Positions 14,194-17,939 of a DNA stretch of 17,939 nucleotides are shown in pieces (the stretch's first letter is position 1; each line of letters starts with the position of its first letter). The notes beneath the pieces were generated by a model. It worked only from the letters and a program-made list of their open reading frames with translations. It was not told where the DNA came from and ran no database searches. The DNA is from CAXMNX01 sp051009475 (lineage in GTDB: Bacteria > Pseudomonadota > Alphaproteobacteria > Rhodobacterales > Rhodobacteraceae): contig JBPCWO010000390.1 of assembly GCA_051009475.1 (NCBI GenBank), positions 1-17,939 of the forward strand. The letters are read 5' to 3'. The position numbers and the translations under genes are program-made.

Positions 14194-15510
14194 ATGACGC
14201 TTGTCCAACGAGATTGGGTTCCAGAGCCTAGCGAAACACTCGTTCAATCAATTGCCAGCGAGATTGCCGAACAGGCATCTTCGACGGTGTTGCAGCGGAT
14301 TGACGACCTGGCGGAAGAAAATCGACGCATCCACGAGAGGGAATGCTTCAACCTAAACCCGGCCACAAATGTCATGAACCCAAAGGCCGAGGCGCTGTTG
14401 GCGTCGGGCATCGGATCGCGACCGTCGCTGGGATATCCGGGCGACAAATACGAGATGGGGTTGGAGGCTATCGAGGAGATTGAGGTCATCGCGGCTACGC
14501 TGGCGGCGGAGGTGTTCGATGCACGGTTTGCCGAGATTCGTGTGCCGTCGGGGGCAATCGGCAACCTTTACGGATTCATGGCAACGTGCCGACCGGGCGA
14601 TAATGTCATAGTTCCACCAGCGGCAATTGGCGGGCATGTTACTCATCATGCGGCGGGCTGTGCAGGACAATATGGCCTTCAAACCATTGAAGCCCCCGTT
14701 CAACCCGACGGTTACACCATCGACATTGACGGCCTTCGTAACCTTGCAAAAAAGGAACGTCCCCGGCTGATCACCGTCGGCGGCAGTCTGAATTTGTTTG
14801 AACATCCGGTGGCAGAAATTCGTGAGATCGCAGATGGCATTGATGCCAAAGTTTTGTTTGATGCCGCGCACCAGTGCGGAATTATCGCAGGAAAGGTTTG
14901 GCGCAATCCGCTAGCCGAAGGCGCGCATCTGATGACGATGAGCACTTACAAAAGCCTCGGTGGTCCGGCTGGTGGGCTGATCGTAACCAACGAGGCCGAA
15001 ATTGCAAAAAGGCTGGATGCTATCGCATTTCCCGGCATGACCGCCAATTTCGACGCGGCAAAGTCCGCAGCACTTGCGGTGACATTGTTGGATTGGCGCG
15101 ACTTTGGCCGAGTTTATGCCGCCGAGATGATCCGCTTATCTGTTGCATTGGCAAGAGCCCTTGAGAACTCCGGCGTTCCGGTATTTTCAACGGCTGATGG
15201 CCATACTTCGTCGCACCAGTTTGCTATCGAGGCGGCACCATTTGGCGGCGGACAAACTGCGTCGAAGAAACTACGCAAGGCGGGTTTTTTGGCTTGCGGG
15301 ATCGGCCTGCCGATCACCGAGGTTGAAGGCGACATGAACGGGTTGCGCATCGGCACGCCCGAGCTTGTCCGCTGGGGAATGACAGAGGGCGACGCAGAGC
15401 GACTGGCTGGCCTCATTGCACGCGCACTCGCATCCAATGACCCATCATCTTTGCTTTCTGAAGTGTCCGCGTGGCGGCAAGAATTTAACCGGCTGCATTA
15501 TGTAAATTGA
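14194..15510 (+). CDS. SHMT-like PLP-dependent enzyme, probably not a canonical SHMT
   Basis: A 438-residue fold-type I PLP enzyme related to serine hydroxymethyltransferase (SHMT). Matching blocks: LGYPGDKYEMG (79-89, SHMT GYPGxRYYGG), PSGAIGNLYGF, GGHVTHHAAG (147-156), FDAAHQCGIIAG (222-233), the PLP lysine Lys253 in TYKSLGGPAGG, and GLRIGTPELVRWGM near the C-terminus. Differences from true SHMT: the ASENYTSP segment with the catalytic glutamate reads NPATNVMNP (56-64), the THK before the lysine is TYK, and RGPRGG is GGPAGG. Reaction unknown; an aldolase or hydroxymethyltransferase on a different amino acid is likely. A GTG at 14191 is in frame, but the ATG at 14194 has an excellent AGGAGGT four bases upstream. 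It lies 100 bases after irr. Confidence 0.85.
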   Translation: MTLVQRDWVPEPSETLVQSIASEIAEQASSTVLQRIDDLAEENRRIHERECFNLNPATNVMNPKAEALLASGIGSRPSLGYPGDKYEMGLEAIEEIEVIAATLAAEVFDARFAEIRVPSGAIGNLYGFMATCRPGDNVIVPPAAIGGHVTHHAAGCAGQYGLQTIEAPVQPDGYTIDIDGLRNLAKKERPRLITVGGSLNLFEHPVAEIREIADGIDAKVLFDAAHQCGIIAGKVWRNPLAEGAHLMTMSTYKSLGGPAGGLIVTNEAEIAKRLDAIAFPGMTANFDAAKSAALAVTLLDWRDFGRVYAAEMIRLSVALARALENSGVPVFSTADGHTSSHQFAIEAAPFGGGQTASKKLRKAGFLACGIGLPITEVEGDMNGLRIGTPELVRWGMTEGDAERLAGLIARALASNDPSSLLSEVSAWRQEFNRLHYVN

Positions 15511-15579
15511 GGTTTTCCGGAAACTGGCACCAGTCGCGACATTCGTATACCGGCTACGCTAGATACTCATCGTTCGTTG

Positions 15580-16242
15580 TCAAAATTCGTTTGCTAAAAC
15601 AATATGATACCCGGAAGCCTGAACTACGTTGGCAAATGCAACAAAACGCACCAGGCAATCGTCTGTCCAGTGATTTCCGGGGTGTATTTGAAGGACAAAT
15701 GGAACACGGCGAACTAAGAATTTTTCGCTGTCTCTAATCGCCTTGTCGTAATCGAATGCTCGCAAGCTGGCCGGGCCTTCACATTCGACGAAATACGACT
15801 TTGGAATTGCCTTGCGGTCGCGCATATGGGGAATGTCGAACAGGCAACGGATTTCTGGGAACTCTTTCAACGCCCTTAATGTATGGCGGTCAAACTGGTT
15901 GAAAGGAGGGCCAAAGAGACTGGGTCGATGGCCAAACAACTTCTCGCAAGCGTTTTGGCACGTTCGAATTGCGGCGACTTGATCCTCAAAATCCCGCCCA
16001 CAAAACTCCGTCTTGTTGGTTTGCTCGTTGCGGGAATGGGATGCGCCGTGATTCCAGATTTCGAATTGTCCCTGGCGGAGGAGTTCGACAAGACCCTGGT
16101 CTATCGTTTCGGCCGGAATTCTCCCGGAAATGAATCCAAGCGATGCCGAGATATCCCGATCGACGCACACACGCAGGAAATTCCACCAACGGTCGGTGAC
16201 TTCGGCACGTAAGTCGTCGGCCTTGATCAACAATCGCGTCAT
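15580..16242 (-). CDS. NodB-like polysaccharide deacetylase
   Basis: A 220-residue protein of the polysaccharide deacetylase (NodB/CE4) superfamily, which removes acetyl groups from N- or O-acetylated sugars using a divalent metal. The first motif is KADDLR (Asp9 and Asp10). The metal-binding HxxxH is NHGASH (His65 and His69), FGPPFNQFD (110-118) is the third motif, and QIHPGNH (His187) is the fourth. No signal peptide or membrane helix is visible, so it probably acts in the cytoplasm. Its ATG overlaps the stop of the sulfotransferase gene (ATGA), so the two enzymes are co-expressed and may act on the same glycan. It is convergent with the SHMT-like gene. The substrate is unknown. Confidence 0.85.
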   Translation of the reverse strand: MTRLLIKADDLRAEVTDRWWNFLRVCVDRDISASLGFISGRIPAETIDQGLVELLRQGQFEIWNHGASHSRNEQTNKTEFCGRDFEDQVAAIRTCQNACEKLFGHRPSLFGPPFNQFDRHTLRALKEFPEIRCLFDIPHMRDRKAIPKSYFVECEGPASLRAFDYDKAIRDSEKFLVRRVPFVLQIHPGNHWTDDCLVRFVAFANVVQASGYHIVLANEF

Positions 16243-16961
16243 GCGGCGACCGCTTTTTGAAATCTTTTCCAGGGACTGGTGTCGACGTCGAATGTTTCCT
16301 CAAGGCAGGAGATATCGTCCGCTAAACGCCCAGCCAATTCAGCCTCATCCTCGGGATCCAGCCGAAATTCGTCCGCGCCGTGATCGCCGCGACGTGGGTT
16401 TCGCGTCTCGTCCCGGACTTCGGCAAGTTGGCTGTCCAATCCAACGAACGAACAGATATCGCGAATGTATTCAGTTTGGTCGGCGATGAAATTCTCGAAT
16501 ATTCCAAGATACAATCTCTTGTGGTCGAATAGGCGAGCATAGAGAGAAACCTGCGTGTAGTAAGCGCTGTATCTTACCGCATTCTGAAATCTTGTGCTGC
16601 CGCGCCAATTGTCAGCAGTGATACCTTCACCTCTGGCAATATGATGGGCAATCTGTGACTCGACCCGATCGATGGGGTCTCGCATCATGTAAAAAATTAT
16701 CGCCTGCGGGTTCATCGCGTAAATTGCGTCGGGCATGAAGCGGATAGTCGGGTGCTTGGAGTATTGGGTGGTCCCATCGAGCGTTATTTGTGTCTCTGCC
16801 ACAATATCAAAATGACTGGCATAGGGTTGATCCACAGCACCCGAAACAAAGAAATCCAGTTCTTTTGTTTTAGGCGTTGCGACGTGCGGGTGACGGCGAA
16901 GTGCGTGATAAAGCGTGTTGGTACCACATTTCATTGCGCCGATGAGAAATACGTTCTGCAT
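16239..16961 (-). CDS. PAPS-dependent sulfotransferase
   Basis: Transfers sulfate from PAPS to an acceptor, probably a sugar. The 240-residue protein begins with the 5'-phosphosulfate loop IGAMKCGTNTLYHALRRHP (7-25) and has KELDFF (33-38), as in heparan-type sulfotransferases. The 3'-phosphate loop is IIFYMMRDPIDRVESQIAH (88-106), with Arg94 and Ser102 in the expected places. It is at the short end of the family but ends with a typical W-containing tail. There is no membrane segment. The stop overlaps the deacetylase start. No good ribosome binding site is visible before the ATG. The two genes have no other glycan genes beside them within this window. Confidence 0.9.
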   Translation of the reverse strand: MQNVFLIGAMKCGTNTLYHALRRHPHVATPKTKELDFFVSGAVDQPYASHFDIVAETQITLDGTTQYSKHPTIRFMPDAIYAMNPQAIIFYMMRDPIDRVESQIAHHIARGEGITADNWRGSTRFQNAVRYSAYYTQVSLYARLFDHKRLYLGIFENFIADQTEYIRDICSFVGLDSQLAEVRDETRNPRRGDHGADEFRLDPEDEAELAGRLADDISCLEETFDVDTSPWKRFQKAVAA

Positions 16962-17141
16962 AGTGGTTGCACAGGCCCTTGGGGGACGGTCAGGCGTAAT
17001 TTAGGGTGAAGCCTTCAGTCGTTAATATTCTCGCAAAACAAAGTCGGTGCAAATAATCCGAGCGGAAACTTTCGTGAATTCTGCGCCCGCCTTTCGCAAT
17101 GGATTGCAGTTACTGGCGAAATTTGCACTGAAAGCGCCGGT
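16962..17141. other. 180-base intergenic gap, weak minus-strand promoter candidate
   Basis: No reading frame or RNA gene is convincing here. On the minus strand TTGCAC (17047-17052) and AATATT (17024-17029) are 17 bases apart and could form a weak promoter for the sulfotransferase-deacetylase pair; both boxes match the consensus only partly. No hairpin with a T run was seen after the YedK-type gene. Confidence 0.3.
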
Positions 17142-17801
17142 TTAGATACCTTCAATTAGCTCAACGCCACTCGCCCGGTTCGAATTCACGGCCGTAGCGA
17201 CGCGATGATACGAAAGAGCGTCATCAGGCGCTGCATGCATAAGGGTCGCTGCCCCTTTTCCAGCCTCGCCGAGCCAAAGTGGCCAGTCATTTTCGGCTAC
17301 GACAACCGGCATACGATGATGGATTGCCGACATCGTCGCATTCGCGCCAGTTGTTACGATGGCGCAAGTTACCTGCGGCTCATCGCCTTTCTCCCATGCC
17401 TGCCAAATGCCAGCAAATGCCAAAGAACTGCCAGAGCTTGGGTGGATGTACCAGGGCAACCGGTTGCCATCAGCGTCCTTTGTCCATTCATAAAACCCTG
17501 AGGCAGGGATCAGGCAGCGGCGATCGCGACAAGCCGACCGAAACGCCGGTTTTTCGGCGATGGTTTCGGCGCGCGCATTGATCAACAGCGGCCCGTCAGT
17601 TTGTGTCTTGTACCAGTGCGGCAGAAATCCCCAACGCATCGGTCTGAGCCGCCGTCCTGCATCGTCAGCGGTAACTACATGCACCTGTGTGGTCGGGCAG
17701 ACGTTATAGTTCGGAACACCGGGCAGATCGTTTGATGGCGTGGCTTCAAAAAGTGACGCCATTGCATCTTCGGGAAGCGTAATTGCAAATCGCCCGCACA
17801 T
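17142..17801 (-). CDS. SOS response-associated (SRAP/YedK/HMCES) protein
   Basis: SRAP proteins form a thiazolidine crosslink with abasic sites in single-stranded DNA, protecting them during replication. The 219-residue product begins MCGRF, placing the essential Cys at position 2 after removal of Met. Other active-site residues are visible: Asn75 in NARAET, Glu105 in SGFYEW, and His161 in HHRMPV. RWGFLPHW and CLIPASGFYEW are family hallmarks. A TTG start 21 bases upstream would bury the catalytic Cys, so the ATG at 17799-17801 is right; it has AAGGG four bases before it. No LexA-type box was recognised upstream. It follows a terminator, so it has its own promoter in a very short space or relies on readthrough. 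Confidence 0.95.
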   Translation of the reverse strand: MCGRFAITLPEDAMASLFEATPSNDLPGVPNYNVCPTTQVHVVTADDAGRRLRPMRWGFLPHWYKTQTDGPLLINARAETIAEKPAFRSACRDRRCLIPASGFYEWTKDADGNRLPWYIHPSSGSSLAFAGIWQAWEKGDEPQVTCAIVTTGANATMSAIHHRMPVVVAENDWPLWLGEAGKGAATLMHAAPDDALSYHRVATAVNSNRASGVELIEGI

Positions 17802-17824
17802 AGGACCCTTACATCCAAACAAAT

Positions 17825-17849
17825 ACCGGGAGGGCAGAGCCCTCCCGGT
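17825..17849 (-). terminator. Intrinsic terminator for the gene at the right edge
   Basis: ACCGGGAGGGC (17825-17835) and GCCCTCCCGGT (17839-17849) form a perfect 11-bp stem with an AGA loop on the plus strand. On the minus strand the stem is followed by ATTTGTTTGG, a modest T-rich tract. It lies 30 bases after the stop codon of the right-edge gene and 24 bases before the SRAP start. Confidence 0.8.
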
Positions 17850-17878
17850 GGTTAATTCCGCGCCTGCGGGCCAATCCG

Positions 17879-17939
17879 CTACTTCTTCGTGATCCGGCCC
17901 TCGACCTGCGGGTTCGCGGGTCCATCGGCGGCCATGAAC
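17879..17939 (-). CDS. C-terminal end of an unidentified protein (partial)
   Basis: A minus-strand frame enters from the right edge and ends at TAG (17879-17881) with the last 19 residues FMAADGPANPQVEGRITKK. A strong terminator sits 30 bases downstream, which supports a real gene end. The tail is polar and basic and I do not recognise its family from so few residues. Confidence 0.6.
   Translation of the reverse strand, partial: FMAADGPANPQVEGRITKK

Overview
The window looks like chromosomal DNA from an alphaproteobacterium, most likely Rhodobacterales (Roseobacter-like). The signs are an Irr-type Fur-family regulator divergent from fabA-fabB-fabI, a 44-residue aa3-type cytochrome oxidase subunit IV, a DUF6173-type protein, a DmdC-like long acyl-CoA dehydrogenase, and a moderately high GC coding style. 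I see no phage, transposon, CRISPR array, tRNA or rRNA.

Left part (1-4570, all minus strand). The left edge carries a structured leader that matches the L10 (rplJ) leader type, so rplJ probably starts just outside the window. Upstream of it lies a tightly packed operon: fdhD, two related two-helix membrane proteins, mobA, mobB, moeA. Consecutive stop and start codons overlap or nearly touch. The three mob/moe genes build and insert the molybdenum cofactor, and FdhD sulfurates it for formate dehydrogenase. The two membrane proteins sit in the middle with no known role.

Middle (4571-9832). azlC-azlD (plus) encode a branched-chain amino acid exporter and end at a strong intrinsic terminator. 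Facing them is a minus-strand series running DmdC-like acyl-CoA dehydrogenase, MBL-fold hydrolase, DUF6173-like protein, oxidase subunit IV, and a lipoprotein with a possible His/Cys active site. The first three genes are translationally coupled.

Right-middle (9833-15510). A Sua5-type tRNA threonylcarbamoyladenosine synthase gene (plus) converges on the unsaturated fatty acid synthesis operon fabA-fabB-fabI (minus). irr is divergent from that operon across a 164-base spacer with a long inverted repeat and a good promoter. Downstream of irr is an SHMT-like PLP enzyme that lacks some canonical SHMT motif residues.

Right end (15511-17939, minus). A sulfotransferase overlaps a NodB-like deacetylase, probably modifying a surface glycan. 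Then come a YedK/HMCES-type abasic-site protein, an intrinsic terminator, and the C-terminal end of an unidentified gene.

Overall this is mostly core metabolism. The best candidates for undescribed biology are the membrane-protein pair inside the molybdenum cofactor operon, the acyl-CoA dehydrogenase/MBL/DUF6173 unit, the SHMT-like enzyme beside irr, and the His/Cys lipoprotein.
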